Positions 52,973-62,890 of a stretch of DNA of 64,000 nt are shown here, piece by piece; position 1 is the stretch's first letter, and every line of letters begins with the position of its first letter. The DNA is from Solimicrobium sp043758755 (GTDB lineage Bacteria; Pseudomonadota; Gammaproteobacteria; Burkholderiales; Burkholderiaceae_D), in the NCBI GenBank assembly GCA_043758755.1, contig JAYVMW010000018.1:31511-95510 (forward strand). Direction: 5' to 3'. The position numbers were made by a program, and so were the translations under genes. Below the pieces are notes generated by a model. That model saw only the letters and a program-made list of their open reading frames with translations, ran no database searches and had not been told where the DNA came from.

Positions 52973-54271
52973 ATGTTGACACGTGAACAGCAAATCGCAG
53001 AACTGCAAAAAGATTGGGATACCAACCCACGTTGGATCGGCATCAAACGTAACTACACTGCTGCGGACGTTGTGCGTTTGCGTGGTTCAATCAAGGTTGA
53101 GCACACACTGGCAAAAAATGGCGCGGTGAAATTATGGAATCTGGTTAACAATGAACCGTTTGTTAATGCACTCGGTGCCCTGACCGGTAACCAGGCAATG
53201 CAACAGGTTAAAGCTGGCTTGAAAGCAATCTACCTGTCTGGCTGGCAGGTTGCCGGCGACGCCAACGTAGCTGGCGAAATGTATCCGGATCAATCCCTGT
53301 ATCCGGCAAACTCGGTACCGCTGGTCGTTAAACGCATCAATAACACCCTGACTCGCGCCGATCAGATTCAATGGTCTGAAGGCACTGGTGACGTCGATTA
53401 TTTCGCTCCTATCGTAGCTGACGCTGAAGCCGGTTTCGGCGGTGTTCTGAATGCCTATGAATTGATGAAATCGATGATCGATGCCGGCGCAGCTGGCGTG
53501 CATTTTGAAGATCAGCTGGCTTCGGTTAAAAAATGTGGTCACATGGGCGGTAAAGTGTTGGTTCCAACCCGTGAAGCCGTTGAGAAACTGAATGCCGCCC
53601 GTCTGGCAGCTGACGTAATGGGCGTGCCAACTGTTCTGCTGGCCCGTACCGACGCAGAAGCGGCCGATCTGCTGACTTCCGATGTGGATGCCAATGATCA
53701 GCCATTCCTGACCGGTGAACGTACCGTTGAAGGTTTCTACAAAACCAAACCAGGTCTGGAGCAGGCTATCTCACGCGGTCTGGCTTACGCAGAATATGCT
53801 GACATGATCTGGTGTGAAACCGGCAAACCTGATCTGGAATTCGCCAAGAAATTTGCCGATGCAATTCACGCCAAATTCCCGGGCAAACTGCTGTCTTATA
53901 ACTGCTCACCTTCATTTAACTGGAAGAAAAATCTGGACGATGCAACCATCGGCAAATTCCAGAAAGAACTGGGCGCCATGGGTTATAAATTCCAGTTCAT
54001 CACCCTGGCCGGTTTCCATGCACTGAACTACGGCATGTTCAATCTGGCACACGGTTATGCACGTCGTCAGATGTCAGCATTCGTTGAATTGCAGGAAGCA
54101 GAATTTGCAGCAGCAGAAAAAGGCTTTACAGCAGTTAAGCATCAGCGTGAAGTTGGTACTGGCTATTTTGATGCGGTAACTCAGGTTATCCAGCAAGGCC
54201 AGTCTTCAACAACGGCATTGCATGGTTCGACTGAAGATGAACAATTCTTTGACAACAAAAAAGTTGCCTGA
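52973..54271 (+). CDS. aceA: Isocitrate lyase
   Basis: A 432-residue glyoxylate-shunt enzyme splitting isocitrate to glyoxylate and succinate. The catalytic KKCGH motif is at 186-190 (SVKKCGHMGGKVLVPTRE). GWQVAGDANVAGEMYPDQSLYP and YNCSPSFNWKKNLDD are family blocks. AGGAG precedes ATG 52973. No malate synthase gene is adjacent. The palindrome upstream and terminator downstream mark it as a single-gene, regulated unit, as expected for acetate or fatty-acid growth. Confidence 0.97.
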   Translation: MLTREQQIAELQKDWDTNPRWIGIKRNYTAADVVRLRGSIKVEHTLAKNGAVKLWNLVNNEPFVNALGALTGNQAMQQVKAGLKAIYLSGWQVAGDANVAGEMYPDQSLYPANSVPLVVKRINNTLTRADQIQWSEGTGDVDYFAPIVADAEAGFGGVLNAYELMKSMIDAGAAGVHFEDQLASVKKCGHMGGKVLVPTREAVEKLNAARLAADVMGVPTVLLARTDAEAADLLTSDVDANDQPFLTGERTVEGFYKTKPGLEQAISRGLAYAEYADMIWCETGKPDLEFAKKFADAIHAKFPGKLLSYNCSPSFNWKKNLDDATIGKFQKELGAMGYKFQFITLAGFHALNYGMFNLAHGYARRQMSAFVELQEAEFAAAEKGFTAVKHQREVGTGYFDAVTQVIQQGQSSTTALHGSTEDEQFFDNKKVA

Positions 54272-54316
54272 TCTTTGAATTGTTATTGAGGCAATAGATT
54301 TGCTGGCAATAAGCAC

Positions 54317-54347
54317 AAAAACCGCATCTAACTGGTGCGGTTTTTTT
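54317..54347 (+). terminator. aceA: Rho-independent terminator after aceA
   Basis: ACCGCA (54321-54326) pairs with TGCGGT (54336-54341); flanking A and T tracts extend the stem and end in seven T bases. Confidence 0.85.
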
Positions 54348-54562
54348 GTTTTAGCGGAGGAAATGACGGTTATGGCGGGCTTTCCCTGATGAAATCCGTT
54401 AAAATGGCGAAATTATTTTATCCACAATTATTGGTCCAGCAATTGCTGCTTTTTGATTGTTACTTACAAGCGGCGTAATTGCAGCGGACTATGGCGCACA
54501 AAGCAGGCTGTATCTTTTTTGCGTCATTCAATTTCACTCGTTTAATTTTTTTTACCGGCTTA

Positions 54563-56356
54563 ATGAATAACATTCGTAATTTCTCGATTATTGCGCATAT
54601 CGACCACGGAAAATCCACCTTAGCAGACCGAATCATCCAGCTGTGCGGAGGCCTGTCGGACCGCGAAATGGAAGCGCAAGTGCTTGATTCCATGGATATT
54701 GAACGCGAACGCGGCATTACCATTAAGGCGCAGACTGCGGCACTGACCTACAAGGCGCGCGATGGTCAGATTTACAACCTGAATCTGATAGATACACCTG
54801 GTCACGTCGATTTCAGCTATGAAGTCAGCCGTTCGCTGTCTGCCTGTGAGGGGGCGTTGCTGGTAGTGGATGCCTCACAGGGTGTGGAAGCGCAAACCGT
54901 GGCCAACTGCTATACCGCGATCGAACTGGGCGTGGAAGTGGTGCCGGTTCTGAACAAGATCGATCTCCCTTCGGCCGATCCGGAAAATGCCTGCAGTGAA
55001 ATTGAAGAAGTGATCGGTATTGATGCCAGTGAAGCAGTGCACTGTTCCGCCAAAACCGGACTGGGCGTAATCGATGTGATCGAATCGCTGATTGCCAAAG
55101 TGCCGCCGCCTGTTGGCGATCCAACGGCACCGCTGCAGGCTTTAATTGTTGACTCATGGTTTGATAATTATGTCGGCGTTGTCATGTTGGTGCGAGTCAA
55201 GAACGGCACCTTGCGCCCTAAAGACAAAATTTTGCTCATGGCTAATGGTTCGCAGCATCTGGTGGAAAGCGTTGGTGTCTTCACTCCTAAATCATTGACA
55301 CGCGAGTCACTGTCGGCGGGTCAGGTCGGGTTTGTTATTGCCGGCATCAAGGAATTGAAAGCCGCCAAAGTTGGCGACACCGTTACTTTGGTGTCCAAAC
55401 CTGCCGCCGAACCGCTGCCGGGCTTTAAGGAAGTGCAGCCCCAGGTTTTTGCCGGTCTGTTTCCGGTTGAAGCCAATCAGTACGACGCCTTGCGCGATTC
55501 GCTGGAAAAGCTCAAGCTCAATGACGCTGCACTCCAGTACGAACCTGAAGTGTCTCAGGCGCTGGGCTTTGGATTTCGCTGCGGATTTCTGGGTTTGCTG
55601 CACATGGAAATCGTGCAGGAACGTCTGGAACGCGAATTTGACATGGATCTGATTACCACAGCGCCAACGGTCATCTATGAAGTGGTGCTGGGTGACGGTT
55701 CCATACTGATGGTGGACAATCCTTCCAAAATGCCGGATCCGTCGCGCATTCAGGAAGTGCGTGAACCGATAGTGACGGTGAACCTGTATATGCCGCAGGA
55801 ATATGTCGGGTCGGTGATTACACTGTGTACCGGCAAGCGCGGCGTGCAGCTGGATATGAGTTATCACGGACGGCAGGTCAAGCTGACCTATGAAATTCCG
55901 ATGGCGGAGATCGTGATGGATTTCTTTGACCGGCTCAAATCGACATCGCGCGGTTACGCGTCGATGGATTATGAATTCAAGGAATACCGCCCGGCCGATG
56001 TGGTCAAGGTCGACATGCTGATCAACAGCGAGAAAGTCGATGCGCTGGCCATTATTGTGCATCGCTCCAACTCCAACTATCGCGGTCGCGCAGTAGCGGC
56101 CAAGATGCGCGAGCTGATTCCGCGCCAGATGTTTGATGTGGCAATTCAGGCTGCCATCGGCGCAAACATCATTTCGCGTGAAAACGTCAAAGCGTTGCGT
56201 AAAAACGTATTGGCAAAATGTTACGGTGGTGATATCAGCCGCAAACGCAAACTGCTGGAAAAACAAAAAGCGGGTAAAAAGCGCATGAAGCAGGTTGGCT
56301 CTGTAGAAATACCTCAGGAAGCATTTTTAGCAATCTTACAAGTGGAAGATAAATGA
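54563..56356 (+). CDS. lepA: Elongation factor 4 (LepA)
   Basis: A 597-residue translational GTPase that helps initiation and ribosome function under stress. G1 is IIAHIDHGKSTLADR, the switch region ERERGITIKAQT, G3 DTPGHVDF and G4 NKID. The LepA-specific C-terminal domain includes RAVAAKMRELIPRQMFDVAIQ. I use ATG 54563, which gives the standard MNNIRNFSIIAHID start; an earlier in-frame ATG adds 28 unlike residues. lepB overlaps its stop in an ATGA junction. Confidence 0.97.
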   Translation: MNNIRNFSIIAHIDHGKSTLADRIIQLCGGLSDREMEAQVLDSMDIERERGITIKAQTAALTYKARDGQIYNLNLIDTPGHVDFSYEVSRSLSACEGALLVVDASQGVEAQTVANCYTAIELGVEVVPVLNKIDLPSADPENACSEIEEVIGIDASEAVHCSAKTGLGVIDVIESLIAKVPPPVGDPTAPLQALIVDSWFDNYVGVVMLVRVKNGTLRPKDKILLMANGSQHLVESVGVFTPKSLTRESLSAGQVGFVIAGIKELKAAKVGDTVTLVSKPAAEPLPGFKEVQPQVFAGLFPVEANQYDALRDSLEKLKLNDAALQYEPEVSQALGFGFRCGFLGLLHMEIVQERLEREFDMDLITTAPTVIYEVVLGDGSILMVDNPSKMPDPSRIQEVREPIVTVNLYMPQEYVGSVITLCTGKRGVQLDMSYHGRQVKLTYEIPMAEIVMDFFDRLKSTSRGYASMDYEFKEYRPADVVKVDMLINSEKVDALAIIVHRSNSNYRGRAVAAKMRELIPRQMFDVAIQAAIGANIISRENVKALRKNVLAKCYGGDISRKRKLLEKQKAGKKRMKQVGSVEIPQEAFLAILQVEDK

Positions 56357-57288
56357 ATTTACAATCCCTGTTAGGCAATTTTGCCTTGATTTTGTTTGTT
56401 CTGACCATCGTGACAGGCGTCGTCTGGTTTCTGGATGTGTTTGTTCTCGCTAAAAAACGACAAGTCGCGGCTGATTTGGCGTTGGCTGAATTTGATGCGC
56501 GTAGAGATAAATTAACTACAGAAGGCCTGAAGTTAGAGGAAAGTAATCGTGAGGAACTGAAGGCCAATTTGTTGCGGCAGCCGGCCTGGATTGAATACAC
56601 CGGCAGTTTCTTCCCGGTTATTCTGCTGGTCTTCTGTCTGCGTTCTTTTCTGTATGAGCCTTTCAAAATTCCGTCGAGTTCGATGTTGCCTACGCTCTTG
56701 GTGGGCGACCTGATACTGGTCAATAAGTTCACCTACGGTATCAGATTGCCAATAATCAATAAAAAGATCATTGAAGTGAATCATCCGAAACGGGGTGATG
56801 TGATGGTATTTAAGTATCCAAGGGATATGACCTTGGATTATATTAAGCGTGTAGTGGGTGTCCCGGGTGATAAAATTACCTATAAGAACAAGCGCTTAAC
56901 GGTGAATGGTCAGGAAGTGCATTATGAAGAACTGCCCGATTTTCTTGATGAAGAGCGTCTGACTTATGCCAAGCACTATGAAGAGAACCTGACCGGAGTA
57001 AAACATCAGATCTTGAACGATGAACGCGCGCCGACTTATGTTCAGGGATCACATGAATTCCCGCACAGCGATTTATGCAGTTATGACCTGGAAGGATTTA
57101 CCTGCACAGTTCCTGAAGGAAATTATTTTATGATGGGTGACAATCGGGATAACAGCGCTGACAGCCGGTATTGGGGATTTGTTCCGGATGAAAATATTGT
57201 AGGTAAAGCGTTCGGAATCTGGATGAACCAGAACATCATTACCAATTTTGATTTAAGCAAGTTCAAGCGTATCGGCAGTTTTCAATAA
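56353..57288 (+). CDS. lepB: Signal peptidase I
   Basis: A 311-residue inner-membrane protease that cleaves signal peptides. Two membrane helices (about 8-33 and 84-100) precede the catalytic domain. The nucleophile is S110 (KIPSSSMLPTLLVGD) and the base K165 (YIKRVVGVPGD), with the same 55-residue spacing as E. coli S91/K146. GDNRDNSADSRYWGFVP is the family box D/E. Coupled to lepA. Confidence 0.96.
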   Translation: MNLQSLLGNFALILFVLTIVTGVVWFLDVFVLAKKRQVAADLALAEFDARRDKLTTEGLKLEESNREELKANLLRQPAWIEYTGSFFPVILLVFCLRSFLYEPFKIPSSSMLPTLLVGDLILVNKFTYGIRLPIINKKIIEVNHPKRGDVMVFKYPRDMTLDYIKRVVGVPGDKITYKNKRLTVNGQEVHYEELPDFLDEERLTYAKHYEENLTGVKHQILNDERAPTYVQGSHEFPHSDLCSYDLEGFTCTVPEGNYFMMGDNRDNSADSRYWGFVPDENIVGKAFGIWMNQNIITNFDLSKFKRIGSFQ

Positions 57289-57311
57289 TAAATCACAGAC
57301 TGGAGAAAAAT

Positions 57312-57680
57312 ATGGTTGGTGTATCGAAACTCAGAAAGCAGCAGGGACTGTCTCTTTCCGGGCTGATTCTGGCCCTGATACTGGTAGGTATTGCCGCCGT
57401 CATCGGTATGCAGGTAGTGCCAGCCGTAGTTGAATACCAAAGTATCAAAAAGGCGGTTCTCGATGCGCGCGACCGGGGTACGTCTGCTTCTGAAATCGTC
57501 AATTATTACAACAAGGCGGTTCTGGCTGGATATATCACTTCGGTGACCGGAAAAGATCTGGTCATCTCCAAGGAAGATGGTGTGTATGTGATCAGTTTCG
57601 CGTATGAAAAAAAGCTGCCTTTGTTTGGTCCGGCCAGCCTGTTACTGGAATTTTCTTCGTCCACGAGCGATAAAAAGTGA
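57312..57680 (+). CDS. DUF4845-family membrane protein
   Basis: A 122-residue protein with an N-terminal hydrophobic segment after basic residues (LRKQQGLSLSGLILALILVG), resembling a prepilin-like or single-helix anchor. IAAVIGMQVVPAVVEYQSIKK and the VISFAYEKKLPLFGPASLLLEF end fit DUF4845. Function unknown, but it is almost always found between lepB and rnc in betaproteobacteria and related groups. Confidence 0.88.
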   Translation: MVGVSKLRKQQGLSLSGLILALILVGIAAVIGMQVVPAVVEYQSIKKAVLDARDRGTSASEIVNYYNKAVLAGYITSVTGKDLVISKEDGVYVISFAYEKKLPLFGPASLLLEFSSSTSDKK

Positions 57681-57705
57681 AGAATTTTATGAATAACCGC
57701 GCAGT

Positions 57706-58551
57706 ATGATGAATGATTCGTTATTGCAAACCAAAATTGGACACGTTTTCAATAACGTATCGCTTTTGCATCAGGCGTTAACGCATCGCAGTCACAGTGT
57801 TTCGCACAATGAACGTCTGGAATTTTTAGGTGATTCTGTCTTGAATTGCGTGGTCGCGTCATTGCTGTTTCAGAAATACGCCAAGATAGACGAAGGTGAT
57901 TTGTCACGCCTGCGCGCCAATCTGGTCAAACAGCAGTCGCTGTACGAAATTGCAGTGCGCCTTGAACTGGCCCAATTTTTACGACTGGGTGAAGGCGAGC
58001 TGAAATCGGGCGGGTTCCGACGCCCTTCGATTCTTGCCGATACCCTCGAAGCCCTGTTTGGTGCGATTTATCTGGATGCCGGTTTTGATGCCGCCAGAGA
58101 TGTCATCTACGGCCTGTACCTGCCGATTTTGGAAACGGTCGACCCGGCAACGCTGGGCAAGGACGCCAAAACGCTGCTGCAGGAATATCTGCAGAGTAAA
58201 AAAATTGCGTTGCCGGTGTACACGGTGGCAGCCACCCACGGTGCCGCCCACAGCCAGGAATTTGAAGTCGAATGCGCCATTCCGAAACTGGAAATTCAGG
58301 TATTTGGTACCGGTGGCAGTCGGCGCGCCGGCGAACAGGCGGCAGCAAAAATGGCGCTGGAAGCGGCACTGGCCGTGCTGGCCAAAACGCCGGCTTCCAA
58401 ACGCAAATCCAAGCCGCGCACAACCCAGCTTAAACTGGCGGGAATTGCCACGGTTCAGTCTGAAGAAGACAGCTCGAAAGAAAATCCGCCAACTTCTGCA
58501 GAATCAGTGACAACCCCGCCCAACAACACAACAGAACCAAAGATAGCATGA
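57706..58551 (+). CDS. rnc: Ribonuclease III
   Basis: A 281-residue double-strand-specific RNase that processes rRNA and mRNA. The catalytic box is ERLEFLGDSVLNCVVASLL; LADTLEALFGAIYLDAGF holds the second acidic set. The double-strand RNA-binding domain covers about 155-225, and a basic, Ser/Thr/Pro-rich tail of about 55 residues extends it beyond the E. coli length of 226. Two adjacent ATGs (57706, 57709) are possible starts. It ends in an ATGA overlap with era. Confidence 0.95.
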   Translation: MMNDSLLQTKIGHVFNNVSLLHQALTHRSHSVSHNERLEFLGDSVLNCVVASLLFQKYAKIDEGDLSRLRANLVKQQSLYEIAVRLELAQFLRLGEGELKSGGFRRPSILADTLEALFGAIYLDAGFDAARDVIYGLYLPILETVDPATLGKDAKTLLQEYLQSKKIALPVYTVAATHGAAHSQEFEVECAIPKLEIQVFGTGGSRRAGEQAAAKMALEAALAVLAKTPASKRKSKPRTTQLKLAGIATVQSEEDSSKENPPTSAESVTTPPNNTTEPKIA

Positions 58552-59474
58552 CCGAATCATCACAATCAGATTTAACTCCGGACCTAACCCCGGAAGATTT
58601 TCGCTGCGGTTATATCGCTATAGTTGGCCGACCCAACGTAGGTAAATCGACGCTGATGAATGGATTGATCGGCGCCAAACTCAGTATCACCTCACGCAAG
58701 GCGCAGACCACCCGGCACCGCATTACCGGCATACAGACCAAAGATCACACCCAATATGTGTATGTGGACACGCCGGGCTTTCAGACCAGGCATTCGAATG
58801 CGCTCAACCGCAATTTGAACCGGACTGTAACGACCACACTGACTGCAGTGGATGTGGTTTTATATGTGATTGAGGCCGGCATGTTTTCGCAGGCAGACAT
58901 TTCAGTGCTGGAACTGCTGCCCAAAAATATCCCCTGCATTCTGGTCATTAATAAATCCGACCATATCAAGGACAAGGCTGTTCTGATGCCGTTTGCTGCC
59001 CAGGTGGCCTCGCGCTTCAATTTTGCTGCCATTGTTCCGGTATCGGCCAGACAGGGTTTCCAGCTCGATTCTCTGGAAGCCGAAGTCAGAAAGCTCCTGC
59101 CGCAAAATCCGCCGATGTTTGGTGAAGACGAGTTCACCGACAAAAGTGAAAAATTTCTGGCAGCGGAAATCGTGCGTGAAAAAGTGTTCCGTTTCGTCGG
59201 TGATGAAATTCCGTATACCAGCACGGTGCTGGTTGAAAAATTTGAACAGGAAGGCAATCTGCGCCGCATATTTATTGCCATCCTGGTTGATCGCGATGGT
59301 CACAAGGCGATGCTGATCGGAAAAAAAGGTGAGCGTCTGAAAGAAATTTCCACCCAGTCCAGGCAGGACATGGAAAAATTATTCGGCGGTCCCGTCTATC
59401 TGGAAATCTGGGTCAAGGTCAAATCGGGCTGGGCCGATAACGAAGCCGGATTGCGCGCTTACGGCTACGATTAA
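58548..59474 (+). CDS. era: GTPase Era
   Basis: A 308-residue GTPase needed for 16S rRNA maturation and 30S assembly. G1 is IVGRPNVGKSTLMNGL, G2/G3 KAQTTRHRITGI and DTPGF, and G4 NKSD. The C-terminal KH domain has ILVDRDGHKAMLIGKKGERLK. An N-terminal extension of about 18 residues (TESSQSDLTPDLTP) precedes the G domain. Overlaps rnc by 4 bases; recO follows after 10. Confidence 0.97.
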   Translation: MTESSQSDLTPDLTPEDFRCGYIAIVGRPNVGKSTLMNGLIGAKLSITSRKAQTTRHRITGIQTKDHTQYVYVDTPGFQTRHSNALNRNLNRTVTTTLTAVDVVLYVIEAGMFSQADISVLELLPKNIPCILVINKSDHIKDKAVLMPFAAQVASRFNFAAIVPVSARQGFQLDSLEAEVRKLLPQNPPMFGEDEFTDKSEKFLAAEIVREKVFRFVGDEIPYTSTVLVEKFEQEGNLRRIFIAILVDRDGHKAMLIGKKGERLKEISTQSRQDMEKLFGGPVYLEIWVKVKSGWADNEAGLRAYGYD

Positions 59475-59484
59475 GTTCCACGCC

Positions 59485-60276
59485 ATGGAGCATCCAACAC
59501 CAACGGAAGTGCATGAGCCGGCATTGCAGCAAAGCCAGTCCAGGCTGGGGCAGCGCCCGATCCGTCCGTTTCGCGTGTTGTCTCAACCAGCCTTTGTTCT
59601 GCACAGTTATCCGTATAAAGAAACCAGCCTCATTATCGACGTCTTCAGCCGTCAGTTCGGACGCGTTGCGCTGGTGGCCAAGGGCGCCAAGCGACCCCAT
59701 TCACAACTGCGCGGCGTGCTGCAAACCTTTCAGCCATTAACCCTGTCCTGGAGCGGCAAATCGGACCTGCAGACCCTGACTGCTGCTGAATGGGTAGGTG
59801 GCATGCCGCCACTGGAAAAAAACGCCTTGCTGTGCGGGTTCTATCTGAACGAAATCATTGTCAAACTGTTGCAGCGCGACGATCCGCAGCCCTTGTTGTT
59901 TGATGAATACGTAGCCACCATCAATCAGCTGGCGCATATTGAGCCGGTTCCTATCCTGCTGCGCAAATTTGAGTTAAATTTGCTCAAAATGGCTGGCGTT
60001 GTCAACGATCTGTCTTACTGCACCCAACACCGTTGCGCGGTCACCTCTGAAATTCTGTATGTCGTCGATCCCGAATCGGGAACCCGGCCGGCACAGGATA
60101 ATGACAATGGCATCAAAGTTCACGGTCAAACACTGATAGACATGCAGGCTGCCGATTATTCGGATGTTGCTACACAGGTGCAAAGTAAATTGTTGATGCG
60201 CTCCCTGCTGGCGCATCACCTGCATGGCAACCCGATCCATACCCGGCAAATATTAATGGACCTTCAAAACCTATGA
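59485..60276 (+). CDS. recO: DNA repair protein RecO
   Basis: A 263-residue RecFOR mediator with an N-terminal OB fold (FVLHSYPYKETSLIIDVFSR, then GRVALVAKGAKRP) and a helical C-terminal domain; LLRKFELNLLKMAGV is the usual landmark. The zinc-like cysteine pattern is reduced, as in many proteobacterial RecO proteins. About 30 residues precede the usual start of the fold. It overlaps pdxJ in an ATGA junction. Confidence 0.93.
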   Translation: MEHPTPTEVHEPALQQSQSRLGQRPIRPFRVLSQPAFVLHSYPYKETSLIIDVFSRQFGRVALVAKGAKRPHSQLRGVLQTFQPLTLSWSGKSDLQTLTAAEWVGGMPPLEKNALLCGFYLNEIIVKLLQRDDPQPLLFDEYVATINQLAHIEPVPILLRKFELNLLKMAGVVNDLSYCTQHRCAVTSEILYVVDPESGTRPAQDNDNGIKVHGQTLIDMQAADYSDVATQVQSKLLMRSLLAHHLHGNPIHTRQILMDLQNL

Positions 60277-61028
60277 CACATGAACGCATCCACATGCCCG
60301 AACTGGGCATCAATATCGATCACGTAGCAACCTTGCGCAACGCGCGTGGTACCGTGTATCCCGATCCTCTGAAGGCAGCACTGCTGGCTGAACACGCCGG
60401 CGCTGATCTGATCACGTTGCATCTGCGTGAGGATCGCCGTCACATCAAAGACGCCGATGTGCGCGCCATACGGCCTTTGCTGATCACCAGAATGAATCTG
60501 GAAGCAGCCATCACAGCCGAGATGCTGGATTTCGCCTGCGAGATCAAACCGCATGACGTATGCCTGGTGCCGGAGCACCGCGCCGAAATTACCACTGAAG
60601 GTGGCCTGGACGTCATCAAACATTTTGCGCAGGTCAAGGCCGCGGTCAGTCAGTTGCAGGAGCAGGGAATTCGGGTCAGTCTGTTTATCGATGCAGTGCA
60701 GGACCAGATTCAGGCGGCCACGGAGGCCGGTGCCACAGTGATCGAAATTCATACTGGTCGCTATGCGGACGCCAAAAATCCCGCCCATGCACAGCAAGAG
60801 CTGGAACGCGTCAGGCAGGGTGTGTTGAACGGAATCAGGCACGGCCTGCGGGTCAATGCCGGACACGGTCTGCATTACACCAATGTCCAGGCCATCGCCG
60901 CCATTCCTGAAATCAGTGAATTGAATATTGGTCATGCCATCGTTGCGCAGGCGGTTTTTGTCGGTTGGGAAAAAGCGGTGCGGGACATGAAAGCGATCAT
61001 GATTCAGTCACGCCTTGCCGGCGCCTGA
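60273..61028 (+). CDS. pdxJ: Pyridoxine 5'-phosphate synthase
   Basis: A 251-residue TIM-barrel enzyme condensing 1-deoxyxylulose 5-phosphate with 3-amino-2-oxopropyl phosphate to give pyridoxine phosphate. ELGINIDHVATLRNARG, ITLHLREDRRHIKDAD, CLVPEHRAEITTEGGLDV and VNAGHGLHYTNV are family motifs. An internal ATG at 60294 is a possible alternative start. acpS, the usual next gene in many relatives, is absent; uvrC follows after 5 bases. Confidence 0.96.
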   Translation: MTHERIHMPELGINIDHVATLRNARGTVYPDPLKAALLAEHAGADLITLHLREDRRHIKDADVRAIRPLLITRMNLEAAITAEMLDFACEIKPHDVCLVPEHRAEITTEGGLDVIKHFAQVKAAVSQLQEQGIRVSLFIDAVQDQIQAATEAGATVIEIHTGRYADAKNPAHAQQELERVRQGVLNGIRHGLRVNAGHGLHYTNVQAIAAIPEISELNIGHAIVAQAVFVGWEKAVRDMKAIMIQSRLAGA

Positions 61029-61033
61029 TCGGT

Positions 61034-62875
61034 ATGGAAGATACTCCCGAGCGATTGCAGTTGCTGGATACAGTGTCCAAACTGCCCGGTCTGCCGGGTG
61101 TGTACCGTTACTTTGACAGTGCTGACAACATTCTGTATGTCGGCAAAGCCAGAGATCTGAAAAAGCGCGTCAGCAGTTATTTCCAGAAAAACCTGGCCAG
61201 CCCGCGCATCGCGTTGATGGTGGAAAAAATCGTGCGGCTTGAAACCACGGTCACACGCAGTGAGGCCGAAGCGCTGATCCTTGAAAACAACTTAATCAAA
61301 TCGCTGCACCCGCGTTTCAATATTCTGTTTCGCGACGATAAATCGTATCCGTATTTAAAAATCACGGCCCAGCCAGTACCACGGATGATGTATTACCGCG
61401 GTGCGATCGATAAAAAAAGTCAGTATTTCGGGCCGTTCCCGAGCGCCTGGGCCGTCAAGGAATCGATACAGATCCTGCAGAAAATTTTTCAGCTGCGCAG
61501 TTGCGAAGACAGCGTGTACGCCAATCGCACCAGACCCTGCCTGTTGCACCAGATTCAGCGCTGCAGTGCGCCGTGCGTGGGTATTATCAGCCCTGAAGAG
61601 TATGCGCAGGATGTCAATAATGCTGCGCAGTTTCTGCGCGGACGGCAGTCAGAAGTGCTGCAGGCGATGGAAAAGAAAATGATGGGTTTCGCCGATCAGC
61701 TGGCGTTTGAAAAAGCGGCCGTGGTACGTAACCAGATGTCTGCGCTGTCCAAGGTATTGCATCAGCAAGGCATGGAAAGCACCAATGATGTTGATCTGGA
61801 CATCATCGCGGTATTTATTAAAGGCGGGCGTGCCTGTGTCAATCTGGCCATGGTACGCGGGGGAAGACATCTGGGTGATCGTGCCTATTTCCCCAAACAT
61901 GTCGAAGATGCCGTAACCCAAAGCGATCTGGAAACTGAAGTACTGCAGGCCTTTCTGGCACAGCATTATCTGGACCAATACATCCCGGGGATACTGGTAC
62001 TGAACTGCGTTCTGGATGCGCCCGAATTGATGTTGGCGCTCATGGAGCAGTGCGGTCATAAAATTCATTTGATTACACAACCGCAGGAACAGCGCCGGCA
62101 CTGGCTGGAAATGGCGCAAAAGGGCGCAGAACTGGCACTGGCGCGCCTGCTCACCGAGCAGGGTTCGCAGCAGTCGCGTACCCGCGCGCTGGTGGAAGCG
62201 CTGGCGCTGGAGAATGAAGACCTGGACCTGCTGCGCATCGAATGCTTTGACATCAGTCACACGCAGGGTGAGGCAACTCAGGCTTCCTGTGTGGTGTTCC
62301 AGCATCACGACATGCAGAATGCCGAATACCGTCGCTACAATATCAACGGCATCACGCCGGGTGATGATTATGCTGCAATGCGTCAGGTGCTGCAGCGTCG
62401 TTATGAAAAAGTGGCCAACAACAACGGTGTCATGCCGGATGTTGTTTTGATTGACGGCGGCAAGGGGCAGGTCGAAATCGCACGCCAGGTGTTTGTGGAG
62501 CTCGGACTCGATATCAGCCTGATCGTCGGCGTGGCAAAAGGCGAGGGCAGAAAAGTCGGTCTGGAAACGCTGGTATTTGTGGACGGGCGCGCTGCACAGG
62601 AGTTGGGTAAAGATTCAGCCGCGCTGATGTTGATTGCGCAAATCCGCGATGAAGCCCATCGTTTTGCCATTACCGGCATGCGCGCCAGGCGTGCAAAAAC
62701 CCGACAGACTTCGCGCCTGGAAGAAATTGAAGGGATCGGCAGCAAGCGTCGCCAAAAATTATTGGTACGATTTGGTGGCCTCAAAGGTGTCTCTGATGCT
62801 AGCATTGAAGATCTTGCATCGGTTGATGGCATTTCACGGCAACTGGCTGAGCAAATATATAAACAACTCCATTGA
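61034..62875 (+). CDS. uvrC: Excinuclease ABC subunit C
   Basis: A 613-residue nucleotide-excision repair endonuclease. The N-terminal GIY-YIG nuclease has LPGVYRYFDSADNILYVGKA. The CRPCLLHQI-like Cys region (RPCLLHQIQRCSAPCVG) and the UVR motif (about 200-235) follow. The RNase H-like nuclease contains ECFDISHTQGEAT and VLIDGGKGQV. Tandem helix-hairpin-helices end the protein (IEGIGSKRRQKLLVRFGGLK). Start ATG 61034 is set close after pdxJ; an earlier frame start would overlap it. Confidence 0.96.
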   Translation: MEDTPERLQLLDTVSKLPGLPGVYRYFDSADNILYVGKARDLKKRVSSYFQKNLASPRIALMVEKIVRLETTVTRSEAEALILENNLIKSLHPRFNILFRDDKSYPYLKITAQPVPRMMYYRGAIDKKSQYFGPFPSAWAVKESIQILQKIFQLRSCEDSVYANRTRPCLLHQIQRCSAPCVGIISPEEYAQDVNNAAQFLRGRQSEVLQAMEKKMMGFADQLAFEKAAVVRNQMSALSKVLHQQGMESTNDVDLDIIAVFIKGGRACVNLAMVRGGRHLGDRAYFPKHVEDAVTQSDLETEVLQAFLAQHYLDQYIPGILVLNCVLDAPELMLALMEQCGHKIHLITQPQEQRRHWLEMAQKGAELALARLLTEQGSQQSRTRALVEALALENEDLDLLRIECFDISHTQGEATQASCVVFQHHDMQNAEYRRYNINGITPGDDYAAMRQVLQRRYEKVANNNGVMPDVVLIDGGKGQVEIARQVFVELGLDISLIVGVAKGEGRKVGLETLVFVDGRAAQELGKDSAALMLIAQIRDEAHRFAITGMRARRAKTRQTSRLEEIEGIGSKRRQKLLVRFGGLKGVSDASIEDLASVDGISRQLAEQIYKQLH

Positions 62876-62890
62876 GACATAACAATAACT

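Noticed and set aside
55307..56266. A 319-codon frame on the - strand opposite lepA
   Set aside because: His/Arg/Phe-rich composition typical of an antisense shadow; lepA is strongly conserved on the other strand.
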